This document shows, piece by piece, positions 19,392 through 28,842 of a stretch of DNA of 64,000 bases. A program made the position numbers and the translations under genes. The notes under the pieces are model-generated. The model had not been told where the DNA came from. It did no database searches and was given only the letters and a program-made list of their open reading frames with translations. Where the stretch lies: assembly GCA_900768505.1 (NCBI GenBank), contig CAAGED010000011.1, forward strand, positions 91,637 to 155,636, given 5' to 3'. Position 1 is the stretch's first letter, and every line of letters begins with the position of its first letter. The DNA comes from Lentisphaeria bacterium (GTDB lineage: Bacteria; Verrucomicrobiota; Lentisphaeria; Victivallales; Victivallaceae).

Positions 19392-21572
19392 ATGAAGCTG
19401 AGATTTTTTCATAAACACAAAAAAAAACTCCTCATCGCCGGAATTGTTCTGAGTGTCATCCCGGCGACGGGGTACTTTTTTATCGAATATGCCGGGCGTT
19501 TTCTCTTCCCTGATCCGCTGACGGAACTGGCAATGCGCATGCCGGGATCACGTTTTTATGATGCGCAGGATAATTTGATTCACGTCGCAACGGGGATGGA
19601 TTACCAGTGGCGTTTCCCGGTAAAACTGGCTGATTTACCGGAATTCATTCCCCAATTCACCGCCGCCGTGGAGGATTGTCGTTTCCAGAATCATAACGGA
19701 GTGGATTATGCGGCACTGACCCGAGCGCTGGTGCAATTTATTAGCCACGGGCGGCTGATTTCCGGTGGGTCAACTATCCCCATGCAACTCTCCAATATGG
19801 CCACGCCGGCTTGCAAAAAAAATCTTTGGTACAAATTCCGCCAAATATGCCGCGCCAAGCAGATTGAACACCAACTGTCAAAATCTGAAATTATGGAATT
19901 ATATCTTAATTTTCTGCCCTACGGCGGCAATATTTATGGTATTGAAGCGGCAAGTCAATATTATTTCGGCCGCGCCGCTGCGGATTTAAATAAATCGGAA
20001 TACACCTTGCTGGTGGGAATTCCCCAGCGCCCCAACCGTCTGCGACCAGATAAAAATTTTGATGCCGCAAGAAAACGGCAAAAAATTGTTCTGGAAATGC
20101 TGGTAAAACAACAACAACTTACCGCCGCCGAAGCGGCGGAGATTTATTTTCACACCCCGATTCGACTGCGGAATTTCAATGCTCCCCCATGGCCCAATCG
20201 ATCGGAGATGCATTATTTCAGCCTGGCGCAGCAACAAGCTCCTGGGACAAACGAACTTCATACCGCACTGCAACTGCCCATTCAAGGAGCATTGGAGGGT
20301 ATTTTACGCGACGGAATAAAACAATTTCCCGACATCAATGACGCCGCTGGAGTAGTGATAAACAACCGCACCAACGAGGTAATTGCCATGGTGGGGTCAT
20401 TGGATTTTTCAGCCGAACCTGCCGGTCAGGTAAATGCCGCCACAGCCCCCCGTCAAGCCGGTTCAACTCTGAAACCGTTTATTTACGCCTTGGCCGTCAA
20501 TCGGGGTCTGCTGACGGAAAACACGCTGATCCTAGATGCGCCGCTGAATTACAAAGATTATCGGCCGGGAAATTTTGACAAAAAATTTTATGGGTTGGTA
20601 AGTTGCGCCAGCGCCTTGAATTCCTCATTGAACACTCCGGCGATTCGTCTTCTGGAGGAGATTGGATGTGATGACTTGCTCAACTTTCTGCGGGACATAA
20701 AACTAATTAGAGTAAAAGATGAAATTACGGCGGAACGCTACGGATTGAGTTTGGCACTGGGTTCAATTGATGTTTCACTGCTGAATTTAACCAACGCCTA
20801 CGCCGGCCTGGCCCGGGGTGGAAAATTCGTAGAATATTCATTTTTAAAGCAGGATGAACTCCCCCCAAAACTCTTCACTCCATGGCACCGGGGAGTCGCC
20901 GCCATCATCCGCCGCATGCTTTCGGCAAAAACACTGCCGAAAAGTGGCGCCCAACTGCTTATTGCTTGGAAAACCGGCACTTCCAACGGCAACCATGATG
21001 CCTGGTGCATTGCCTATGATACGGATTATACCGTAGGAATTTGGGTTGGCAATAAAAACAATGCCGCATCCAGAAATCTGGTGGGCGGGTTGGTGGCGGC
21101 GCCATTGGCTGGCAACATGTTTCAACACCTATACCGTTTCCGTCGCCCCAATACCGAGAATATTTTAATGCAGGATGTTTCACTGACAAAATTATGCGCA
21201 AAAAGCGGCTTGAAGAGTACAGCCAATTGTTCGGAAACGATTCGGGGCTTTGAAGCCAACGGGGTTAATCTACGCAATTGCCGCAGCTGTTTTCCGGGAT
21301 CGGAGGCAGAGGCCGGAATAAATATCGCTTCACCGCGGAATGGAGCGGAATATTTTATTCCGCGACAAAATGAGAGTGTTGAAATAATTTTTTCCGCTTC
21401 CATTATAAATCAATCCGGCGGCGGTGACAAAAAATTTTTCATATTTGCAGATGATGAATTTCTGGGAGAAATCGACAACAACTCACCAATTTCCTTTAAG
21501 CGCGGCAGCCATACCTTAATGGCAATGACGGAAAATTTTGCTCCGGTAAAAATTAAATTCACCGTAAAATAA
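19392..21572 (+). CDS. pbpC: Penicillin-binding protein 1C
   Basis: Bifunctional peptidoglycan synthase-type protein of 726 residues, anchored by one amino-terminal membrane helix. The glycosyltransferase domain has its first catalytic glutamate at Glu94 in VEDCRFQNHNGVD and the SGGSTIPMQL motif. The transpeptidase domain has Ser358 in GSTLKP, an SSLN box, and Lys527 in KTGTSN. The last 90 residues form the PBP1C-specific carboxyl domain. It starts 5 bases after the macroglobulin stop without its own clear ribosome site, so it is likely translationally coupled. Cytosol-side anchor, periplasmic action. Confidence 0.97.
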   Translation: MKLRFFHKHKKKLLIAGIVLSVIPATGYFFIEYAGRFLFPDPLTELAMRMPGSRFYDAQDNLIHVATGMDYQWRFPVKLADLPEFIPQFTAAVEDCRFQNHNGVDYAALTRALVQFISHGRLISGGSTIPMQLSNMATPACKKNLWYKFRQICRAKQIEHQLSKSEIMELYLNFLPYGGNIYGIEAASQYYFGRAAADLNKSEYTLLVGIPQRPNRLRPDKNFDAARKRQKIVLEMLVKQQQLTAAEAAEIYFHTPIRLRNFNAPPWPNRSEMHYFSLAQQQAPGTNELHTALQLPIQGALEGILRDGIKQFPDINDAAGVVINNRTNEVIAMVGSLDFSAEPAGQVNAATAPRQAGSTLKPFIYALAVNRGLLTENTLILDAPLNYKDYRPGNFDKKFYGLVSCASALNSSLNTPAIRLLEEIGCDDLLNFLRDIKLIRVKDEITAERYGLSLALGSIDVSLLNLTNAYAGLARGGKFVEYSFLKQDELPPKLFTPWHRGVAAIIRRMLSAKTLPKSGAQLLIAWKTGTSNGNHDAWCIAYDTDYTVGIWVGNKNNAASRNLVGGLVAAPLAGNMFQHLYRFRRPNTENILMQDVSLTKLCAKSGLKSTANCSETIRGFEANGVNLRNCRSCFPGSEAEAGINIASPRNGAEYFIPRQNESVEIIFSASIINQSGGGDKKFFIFADDEFLGEIDNNSPISFKRGSHTLMAMTENFAPVKIKFTVK

Positions 21573-21628
21573 TCTGTACAGCCCGATAATTCACTTAAAT
21601 TTATTTAAATTTATTAAATTTATTTCAC

Positions 21629-21657
21629 TTGAAATAATATTTAAGCTGTGCTAATGT
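21629..21657 (+). promoter_or_regulatory. Promoter of cas3
   Basis: TTGAAA and TAATGT with a 17-base spacer, about 75 bases before the cas3 ATG and after the pbpC stop. The surrounding gap is AT-rich. Confidence 0.55.
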
Positions 21658-21731
21658 CTTAACAAGCTTATTTTGAGAACAATTTATATGCGTTGTAAAT
21701 GCGACCATTTATGTGACAAAGGAGTATAAAT

Positions 21732-24260
21732 ATGTCCAATCCCAATTTTAATATCTTTTCGCCCATCCCCTTGGAAGAATGTTTAGCCAAAACCAGGGGA
21801 AATCAGCGCGGATGTTCCATATATACCCACCTGAAAACCACCTGTCGCATACTTCGGATGCTGCGGCAGCTCTATCATAATACGCCCCGGGAAAAATTGA
21901 TGATTCCGGAAGCGGATTGTCTGGCTGCCTGGCACGACATCGGGAAAATGACTCCAGCATTTACGGCCAAAATTTATAATGCCTTAAATTTACCCACTCC
22001 CAACGGACTGCCAAATAATTTAACTGCATATAAAGATTTTGATCACGCCGTCGCCGGGGGAAGAATTATGGCAGACAAGGGCAAAAAAATATCCAATATC
22101 ATCAGCAATCACCACGGCACTACCGGTCGCTACGCCGGAAGCACATCAGATGCAGATTTAGGCGGCGATGCCTGGAATGTGATGCGCGAAGAACTACTGG
22201 AAAAACTACAATCGGATTTAAATCTCCCGGATTGCAATAATTTAAAGATTTCCCGGATTCAGCAGCAACCTCTGCTGGGAATGACGATTCTGGCGGACTG
22301 GTTAAGCTCCGGCATGGATATTGAATTTGGCACGGAACCAAGTGATGAAGATTTGCATGGATTTTTAAGTGGAAACGGTTTTCTCCCTTTCCAAATAAAA
22401 CCCGATTTAACCTTTGAGGATATTTTTGATTTTAAACCTAACGATTTGCAGGAAAAAGGCGCCCGCTGCCTCACACCAGGCGCCATTCACACCATTGAGT
22501 GCACCATGGGAAGCGGCAAGACGGAGTGTGCACTTTATATGGCATATAGATTATTGGAAAACAAACAGGCCGACGGGATCTACTTTGCATTGCCGACGCA
22601 ACTGACCTCGGAAAAAATTCATGAGCGTTTTGATAAATTTTTAGGTAAAATTTTTTCCGACCCCGAGTTGGCCAACTCCCTGCTGATTCACGGAGAATCA
22701 GCTTTGTCATGGAATTTAAAAGTCACCAATGACGACGACATAACCACCTCCCCCACCCCCGACGCCTGGTTTCAAACCAAAAAACGCGCCCTGCTCGCCC
22801 CCTTTGCCGTTGGCACCATTGATCAGGCATTATTGTCCATAATGAGAGTGCGTCATAATGCACTGCGAAGCTTTGCTCTTTCCGGCAAAGTGATAATTAT
22901 CGATGAATTGCACAGCTACGATCATTATACCAACAATTTAATAATCAAATTGATTGAAAACCTCAACGCATGGGGATGCACGATAATTTTACTCAGTGCC
23001 ACCTTGACTACTCAGGCACGACACAATTTTGCAAAAATTTCGGAGAATAATTTATCCTCCGCCTACCCGTTAATTACGGTTTCGACCAGTGATGGGAAAC
23101 TCCAGCAGCAGCAAGTAGAATCCACCCCAAACAGCAAGATAAAAATTATTCATGAAAGCAGAGACTCTTCAGCAATGCAATGCGCCCTCGCCCACGCCGC
23201 AAACGGCGAACAGGTGTTGTGGATTGAAAATACCGTAGACAAGGCGCAGGAAATATTTTTGCATTTGATGCGCCAACTGCCGCCCAGGGTGAACGGCGCA
23301 CTGATTCACTCACGTTATCCAACCTTAATCCGCAATCAGAAGGAGGATTTATGGGTGGAAAGATTTGGCAAGCATGGAGCTGCCAAGCGGCAGGAGGGCG
23401 GGTCAATTTTAGTCGGCACACAAATTTTAGAACAATCACTGGATATTGATGCGGATTTTCTTATCAGCCGAATGGCTCCGGCGGATATGATTTTTCAACG
23501 GTGCGGGCGTTTATGGCGTCACAAGCAACTGGATAAAATCCGCCCGGCCGGATCCTCCAGAAGCATGATGCTGCTGACCCTGCCGGAATGGGAGACTCCA
23601 GAACAACTTGTCGCCCGGCCAAGCAGCACATTGCCCTATGACGCCTACACTATCTACCGCAGTATTGAGGTATTTAAATCGTTGAACGAATTGGAAATAC
23701 CGACCCAAATCCGACCACTGCTGGAAGAGGTTTATGCGCCCCGCAATGAGGAAAATCCAGCACTGAGTATATTGCTTGGCAATCGGGAAAAAAGCAAAAA
23801 GGAGTTAGAGAATCAGGCTATGCAAGCTACTGGGCATGCCGATAAAGCATTGGACGAGGAGCATGTAAAAACCAGAGACGGTGACGAGCCGACGGTGAAA
23901 TTGTTTTTATTGCGCCGCAATAACGGCGGCGAACCATTACAGGAAAAAATTTGGCCGCAATTCAGCGACGAGGCAATTAAATGTCGGAATTTTTCCACTC
24001 CGGCTGAACGTTTGAACGCCACACGAAAACTGCTGTCCTGCTCCCTGAAAATCAAGGAGAGTCTGGCCGTAAAATATGAAGATTTTCCAACAGATTTTCT
24101 CAAGGAATTGTTGTATGTCGGCAATGCCGACGCCCGACCGGTCAGAGCGGCATATGTTAACGAGGATGGGACGTTGACTGACCGGAGCGGCAATCTTCTG
24201 GCTTATAAATACAATAATGAATTTGGATTTATTAAGGAAAAAATACTCAATATCATTTAA
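21732..24260 (+). CDS. cas3: Cas3 nuclease-helicase, type I-E
   Basis: Single-chain HD nuclease fused to a DExH helicase (842 residues) that is recruited by Cascade to nick, unwind and degrade target DNA. HD-domain metal ligands are visible at His33, His68-Asp69 (AAWHDIGK), His105 and His127-His128. The helicase core shows Walker A TMGSGKT (258-264), DELH (391-394), SAT (422-424) and motif VI QRCGRLWRH (589-597). All key residues are present, so it should be active. AAAGGAG precedes ATG 21732. It has its own promoter and is separated by 151 bases from the Cascade genes. Confidence 0.98.
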   Translation: MSNPNFNIFSPIPLEECLAKTRGNQRGCSIYTHLKTTCRILRMLRQLYHNTPREKLMIPEADCLAAWHDIGKMTPAFTAKIYNALNLPTPNGLPNNLTAYKDFDHAVAGGRIMADKGKKISNIISNHHGTTGRYAGSTSDADLGGDAWNVMREELLEKLQSDLNLPDCNNLKISRIQQQPLLGMTILADWLSSGMDIEFGTEPSDEDLHGFLSGNGFLPFQIKPDLTFEDIFDFKPNDLQEKGARCLTPGAIHTIECTMGSGKTECALYMAYRLLENKQADGIYFALPTQLTSEKIHERFDKFLGKIFSDPELANSLLIHGESALSWNLKVTNDDDITTSPTPDAWFQTKKRALLAPFAVGTIDQALLSIMRVRHNALRSFALSGKVIIIDELHSYDHYTNNLIIKLIENLNAWGCTIILLSATLTTQARHNFAKISENNLSSAYPLITVSTSDGKLQQQQVESTPNSKIKIIHESRDSSAMQCALAHAANGEQVLWIENTVDKAQEIFLHLMRQLPPRVNGALIHSRYPTLIRNQKEDLWVERFGKHGAAKRQEGGSILVGTQILEQSLDIDADFLISRMAPADMIFQRCGRLWRHKQLDKIRPAGSSRSMMLLTLPEWETPEQLVARPSSTLPYDAYTIYRSIEVFKSLNELEIPTQIRPLLEEVYAPRNEENPALSILLGNREKSKKELENQAMQATGHADKALDEEHVKTRDGDEPTVKLFLLRRNNGGEPLQEKIWPQFSDEAIKCRNFSTPAERLNATRKLLSCSLKIKESLAVKYEDFPTDFLKELLYVGNADARPVRAAYVNEDGTLTDRSGNLLAYKYNNEFGFIKEKILNII

Positions 24261-24324
24261 AAAATGGATTAATTACAATATTTATGTAAAAAAAATCATT
24301 TTTTTTACATATCAGTGAACAAAA

Positions 24325-24339
24325 GGACATAAAATGTCC
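24325..24339 (+). promoter_or_regulatory. Inverted repeat upstream of the Cascade operon
   Basis: GGACAT-AAA-ATGTCC is a perfect 6+3+6 palindrome in the gap between cas3 and cas8e. A TATTAT element follows 9 bases further (24349-24354), 18 bases after the first arm, so the palindrome may cover a promoter's -35 region. An operator role is inferred, not shown. Confidence 0.4.
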
Positions 24340-24411
24340 ATGTGCCGGTATTATATTAGACATAGAATAAAAAAAACAGATATTTTTAAAATACATAAAA
24401 AAGGAGTTTAA

Positions 24412-25944
24412 ATGAGCAAAGAACGATTATTTAATTTGATCGACGAGCCGTGGATTCCAGTGGTGGGTAACCAGGAGCAGAGTTTGCGGGACATTTTCTC
24501 CAAATTGGAATTGCCGCAATTGGCCGGCAATGCCGTGGAAAAAATTGTAATGCTACGCCTGCTGCTTTCGATCACCCATGGGGCAATTCAGTTAGAGGAT
24601 GAAGATGCGTGGCATGATTTGACGCCGGAAACAATTTCCAGTGGGGTTTTGAAGTATCTGGAAGCCCATTATACTGAGTTTTACCTCTTCTCCGACAAAC
24701 CATTTTTGCAGTTTCCCCAATTGGAGCAACTGGGAAAACCAGCCGACCTTGGCTCTCTGCAGGTGAATGTCGCCTGCGGCAACAAGGTGGTTTTATCTCA
24801 GTGGAACTTGGCCAGAGATTTAAGTATTCCGGAAAAAGCCCGGCTGCTTCTGCGCAGCTGCTGCTTCGGATGCGGCGGTAAACGTTACGACAACAGAATC
24901 GTTTTAACCCCGGGATATACCGGCAAGCGCAACGATAAAGGAAAAGCCACCACTGGTTCCGGCGGTACATTATTGGGCTACAAGGGGTATTTGCACTGCA
25001 TGATTGTCGGGGAGACCATTTTGGAAACCGTAAAAAACAATCTGCTTACGCAGGAAGATATTGAAGATATTGGGGGATTTACCGCCGGTATGGGACGTCC
25101 GGCCTGGGAAAATATGCCCAATGGCGAAGCCGATTCAATTGCAGAAGCGTACAAAAGCAGTTATCTTGGTTCCTTGCTGCCACTGGATAAATTTCTGCTG
25201 CTGACACCGGATGGAATTATTATGACCGACGGTATTGAATATCCCAATCACAAAAACGGCTTGATCGATCCGGGGGTGACCATCTTTCCGGACGGCAAGA
25301 ATGTTCGGGCGCTCTGGGTAGATCAGGAGAAGCGTCCATGGCGGGAATTGGAATCCATTTTGGCTTTTTTGAAAACCGAAAAACAGCTTGCGACGCCTTA
25401 CTTCCTTGCTTGCGGACGAGAAAAAATTCTTCAAAAATCCTCAAATATTAAAATTTGGACCGGTGGAGTCGGGGTCAGCAGCAACAGTGGCGAGCAGTAC
25501 CTCTCCGGCACAGACGATTATTTTGAGTCGGAATTCACCATTCCACGGACGATACTGGAACGTGGCGGATTAAACACCTACATTATTTTGATGAAGCGCT
25601 TGTCGGAGGTGGAAAAAGTTCTTTATTCCGCAGTAAACGGTTTTTATGCCGAAATGAAAGACGCAACCGGCAAGGATTTAGCCGCTCGTGCAACCAAAGC
25701 TTTTTGGGAACAGGCGGAATCCCGCAGCCAGAAGATTATAAATTTATCAGCCATCACCACCACGGAAGAGGAAGCTGAAAAAGAAATTAATCACTGGATA
25801 GGATGGGTTTATGATATTTATGAGCGATTTTGTCCACATGAAAGCACCCGGCAATTAATTGCATACGTCAAATCCACTCCGAGATTCAAGAGATCAAAAG
25901 ACAAAGATAAAAAAAATAAGGAGCAATTATGTCAGAGAGCTTAG
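24412..25944 (+). CDS. cas8e: Cas8e (Cse1/CasA), Cascade large subunit
   Basis: Large subunit of the type I-E Cascade, 510 residues, which reads the PAM and recruits Cas3. The start MSKERLFNLIDEPWIPVV is the family signature. The zinc-binding-like segment RLLLRSCCFGCGG and the PAM-loop region around GFTAGMGRPAWENMP are also present. The carboxyl four-helix part follows. AAGGAG lies before ATG 24412. Its end overlaps the start of cse2 by 16 bases, indicating coupled translation. Confidence 0.97.
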   Translation: MSKERLFNLIDEPWIPVVGNQEQSLRDIFSKLELPQLAGNAVEKIVMLRLLLSITHGAIQLEDEDAWHDLTPETISSGVLKYLEAHYTEFYLFSDKPFLQFPQLEQLGKPADLGSLQVNVACGNKVVLSQWNLARDLSIPEKARLLLRSCCFGCGGKRYDNRIVLTPGYTGKRNDKGKATTGSGGTLLGYKGYLHCMIVGETILETVKNNLLTQEDIEDIGGFTAGMGRPAWENMPNGEADSIAEAYKSSYLGSLLPLDKFLLLTPDGIIMTDGIEYPNHKNGLIDPGVTIFPDGKNVRALWVDQEKRPWRELESILAFLKTEKQLATPYFLACGREKILQKSSNIKIWTGGVGVSSNSGEQYLSGTDDYFESEFTIPRTILERGGLNTYIILMKRLSEVEKVLYSAVNGFYAEMKDATGKDLAARATKAFWEQAESRSQKIINLSAITTTEEEAEKEINHWIGWVYDIYERFCPHESTRQLIAYVKSTPRFKRSKDKDKKNKEQLCQRA

Positions 25945-26462
25945 CTTACAGTTTCGTTAATTCAATGATAAAGCGAATTAGCTGCGACCAAAAGAAACGG
26001 GATACCGCCTGCCACGCCGCTTTGCGCCGGGCGGACAACCCCCAAACCGCCAGTTACGCCTGGAGTTACTTAGTACCCTACTGCGATATTCTTTCGGAAC
26101 GGGAAAGGCTGAGTTTTTCCACTGCCGCCGCGGCACTCGCAAGAGAGTGTCCCTCGATAAACGGCACAGCCAACATTGGCGAAGCACTCTACGGCTGTTG
26201 CGACACCAATGACGACCGTGATCGGGAATTAAAACGTCTGTGTCGTCTGCTCTCCTGCGACACCGTACCGGAATTAGCCGCTATTTTGCGTGGAACCATT
26301 AAATATATTCAGACCAAATCAAAAGTGAAACTTAATTATGCAATGCTGATAGAAGATATGCTTTATTGGGACAAGGATAAAAAAATGAAATGGGCTAAAA
26401 GTTTTTACGGCAATATACCGAATAACCAGAATGCCAAGGAGGTTAAGAATGTTTCTAAGTGA
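25929..26462 (+). CDS. cse2: Cse2 (CasB), Cascade small subunit
   Basis: Helical small subunit of type I-E Cascade, present in two copies along the belly of the complex, where it holds the non-target strand. It has 177 residues, with basic segments (SMIKRISCDQKKRD and AALRRADNP) of the kind that line the nucleic-acid groove. The start ATG 25929 lies within cas8e after AAGGAG. It overlaps cas6e by 14 bases. Confidence 0.95.
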   Translation: MSESLAYSFVNSMIKRISCDQKKRDTACHAALRRADNPQTASYAWSYLVPYCDILSERERLSFSTAAAALARECPSINGTANIGEALYGCCDTNDDRDRELKRLCRLLSCDTVPELAAILRGTIKYIQTKSKVKLNYAMLIEDMLYWDKDKKMKWAKSFYGNIPNNQNAKEVKNVSK

Positions 26463-27039
26463 AGTCATTTTAGATGCCTCGTTTTGTTATCAGCAGCAGG
26501 TGAAAGATGACTACTCATTGCATCGGGTAGTTTACGGTTTTTTTCCCAAAAGTGAAAATTCGGTACGTCCCCTCTACGCCGATTGCGGCGCCACCCCGGC
26601 AGGACGCAAAGTTTTGCTGTTGTCAAAGGAGGAGCCGCAACTGCCGGAAAATGTAAAGAGTTCCACCAAAATAATCACCGATAATTTTTGGGATGGCCGT
26701 TTCTACCGTTTTGAAATCGACCTGAATCCGGTCAGGAAAAATGTTCAAACCAGAAAACGCGAGGCAATAATCGGCCAGTTGAATTTGCTGGAATGGTTTC
26801 TTGCTCAAGCGCCCAAATGGGGATTTGAACCGGACCGGAACACACTGGAAGTAGCAGTACACAACACAAAAGTATTTACCAAGTCCGGTGGTCAATGTCG
26901 TTTCAACAACGTTTTTTTCCGTGGGAAATTACAAGTAACCGATCGGGAAAAATTTCGTCAATCCGCCCGGAACGGTATCGGTCACGGCAAAGCGTTCGGA
27001 TTCGGCCTGCTTCGTCTGCAATTAATCAGCAACAACTAA
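26449..27039 (+). CDS. cas6e: Cas6e (CasE/Cse3) crRNA endoribonuclease
   Basis: Cuts pre-crRNA at the 3' base of the repeat hairpin and stays bound to the crRNA. Its two ferredoxin-like folds are capped by the glycine-rich loop GIGHGKAFGFGLL. Tyr22 and His25 in DDYSLHRVVY fit the catalytic Tyr/His pair of Thermus Cse3. An upstream in-frame ATG (26431) exists, but AAGGAGG 6 bases before ATG 26449 marks the start, giving 196 residues. Unusually, it sits between cse2 and cas7e rather than after cas5e as in the E. coli order. Confidence 0.95.
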   Translation: MFLSEVILDASFCYQQQVKDDYSLHRVVYGFFPKSENSVRPLYADCGATPAGRKVLLLSKEEPQLPENVKSSTKIITDNFWDGRFYRFEIDLNPVRKNVQTRKREAIIGQLNLLEWFLAQAPKWGFEPDRNTLEVAVHNTKVFTKSGGQCRFNNVFFRGKLQVTDREKFRQSARNGIGHGKAFGFGLLRLQLISNN

Positions 27040-27075
27040 TACAATACAAATAAAAAAGAAAAGGATTTTTCAATC

Positions 27076-28131
27076 ATGAACAAGTACACAAACAGCCGCC
27101 TTGAATTTCACATTATTCAATCTTTCCCGGTCTCTTGCCTCAACCGCGATGATGTCGGCGCTCCGAAATCCGCCATCATTGGCGGAGTAGAACGCGCCAG
27201 AGTCAGCAGTCAATGCTGGAAGCGGGCAGTTCGCATGGAACTGCACAATTTGGGAGTAAAAATTGCCAATCGCACCAAGCTGGTCACCAAATGCATTGCC
27301 GATGAATGTATTGCCTTGGGAGCCACTCCGGAGCAGGCATCCGCCTGCGGCGGTGCCGCCGCTGCAGCTTTGACAAAGACGGTCAAAAACGGCAAAAGCG
27401 ACACCTTATTTTTCATCTCCGATTCCGAAGCAAAAGCCTTGGCGCAAGCCTTCTGCGATAACAATTTTACCCCGGAACTTAAGGATTTAACCAAACTTTG
27501 CAAAAAAGCGCTCAATCCGGCACACGATGGCTTGGACATTGCCCTTTTCGGACGCATGGTTGCCAACGCTCCCGAGATGAACGTGGAAGCAGCGGCCTCC
27601 TTTGCCCATGCCATATCCACCCACAAGGTGGCATCAGAAGTGGATTTCTTCACTGCGTTGGATGACTGCGAACAAGGAATGGAGGAGGAAAGCGGTGCCG
27701 GCCACATGGGTTCACTGGAATTTAATTCCGCTACCTACTACCGGTACATTTCACTGGATTTGGGTCAATTGGCCGAAACCATGAAAAGTGAGGAAATTCA
27801 GAGCGCCGTCGATGCCTTTGTAAAAGCGCTCTTCCTGGCCGTTCCAGCCGCGCGTCAGGCCACCATGACTGCCGCCAACCCCTGGGATTATGCCTTGATT
27901 ACCCTGCGGCATGGGCAAAATATCCAAATCTCTTTTAATGATCCGGTAAAATTAAACTCGAAAACTGATTTGGTTACCGCCAGTTGCGAGGAGTTGAAAA
28001 AACGTTTTGACGCAATTCGCAAAATGTACGGCTCGCTATTCGGCGAAAAAGCAATTTTGGAAGTTGCTCCCGATGCCGACAATATTGATGAAGCACTGGC
28101 AAAAATTGACTCCGCCATCGCCGAATTGTAA
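27076..28131 (+). CDS. cas7e: Cas7e (CasC/Cse4), Cascade backbone
   Basis: Backbone subunit, six copies of which form the helical filament along the crRNA. It has 351 residues and the family amino end LEFHIIQSFPVSCLNRDD, then RARVSSQCWKRAVR, the typical Cas7 RNA-contact segment. AAAGGA precedes ATG 27076. It follows cas6e after 36 bases and precedes cas5e by 18. Confidence 0.97.
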   Translation: MNKYTNSRLEFHIIQSFPVSCLNRDDVGAPKSAIIGGVERARVSSQCWKRAVRMELHNLGVKIANRTKLVTKCIADECIALGATPEQASACGGAAAAALTKTVKNGKSDTLFFISDSEAKALAQAFCDNNFTPELKDLTKLCKKALNPAHDGLDIALFGRMVANAPEMNVEAAASFAHAISTHKVASEVDFFTALDDCEQGMEEESGAGHMGSLEFNSATYYRYISLDLGQLAETMKSEEIQSAVDAFVKALFLAVPAARQATMTAANPWDYALITLRHGQNIQISFNDPVKLNSKTDLVTASCEELKKRFDAIRKMYGSLFGEKAILEVAPDADNIDEALAKIDSAIAEL

Positions 28132-28149
28132 ATCATAAGCGAGGATTTC

Positions 28150-28842
28150 ATGAATCAATTTATATTACTCTATCTGGCCGCCCCGCTGCAATCCTGGGGC
28201 AATGATTCCAGATTTGATGCCAGGCGCACCCTGCACTTCCCCACCAAATCGGGAATATTCGGTATGCTGCTGGCCGCCTCCGGGGACTCCGGTCCTCAGG
28301 AGGAGTTACTGGCGCAGATGAATTCAGGAGCCATGCAGGTGATTTCGTTTCAGGAGAAACAACCGTTACTCACCGATTATCACATGGTCGGCAGCGGTTA
28401 CAATCCAACTAACAAATGGGAAAAACTTTTGATTCCCAAAAGATACAATGGAAAATGCGGAACAAAACAAACCTACCGGGACTACCTGACCAATTGCAGT
28501 TTTGCCGTTGTTCTGGAATTTTCCAAAGATTTGGCGACAAAATTTGCCACTGCGCTGCAGCACCCGGTCTACACTCCATATTTGGGGCGCAAGTGCTGCG
28601 TGCCGACTGATATGATTTATCAGGGATCATTCGATTCGGCGGCGGAAGCGGAAGCTGCATGGCAAAAATTAGCCGGCCAACGTAACCTGAAAGCGGCATT
28701 TGAAGTATATGAAGTAACCGATCCCAACACGCCGGAGAGTCAAATTATTTACGATGTACCGGTACGGTTCGGGACACACAAACTTTACCGTGAACGAATC
28801 GTCTGTTGTAAAAAATTTCCGGCAACGCTCCCGGAGGCCTAA
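28150..28842 (+). CDS. cas5e: Cas5e (CasD), Cascade 5'-handle-binding subunit
   Basis: Caps the 5' handle of the crRNA. It has 230 residues. The family start ILLYLAAPLQSWGNDSRFD and the stretch RTLHFPTKSGIFGMLLAA are diagnostic for Cas5e. GAGGA lies 5 bases before ATG 28150. The stop codon directly abuts the cas1 start. Confidence 0.97.
   Translation: MNQFILLYLAAPLQSWGNDSRFDARRTLHFPTKSGIFGMLLAASGDSGPQEELLAQMNSGAMQVISFQEKQPLLTDYHMVGSGYNPTNKWEKLLIPKRYNGKCGTKQTYRDYLTNCSFAVVLEFSKDLATKFATALQHPVYTPYLGRKCCVPTDMIYQGSFDSAAEAEAAWQKLAGQRNLKAAFEVYEVTDPNTPESQIIYDVPVRFGTHKLYRERIVCCKKFPATLPEA

Noticed and set aside
21672..21682. A 9-base match (TGAGAACAA) between the last spacer (31450-31481) and the cas3 upstream region, suggesting self-regulation
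   Set aside because: The match is in the middle of the spacer, away from the 5' seed needed by type I-E Cascade, and is short enough for chance.
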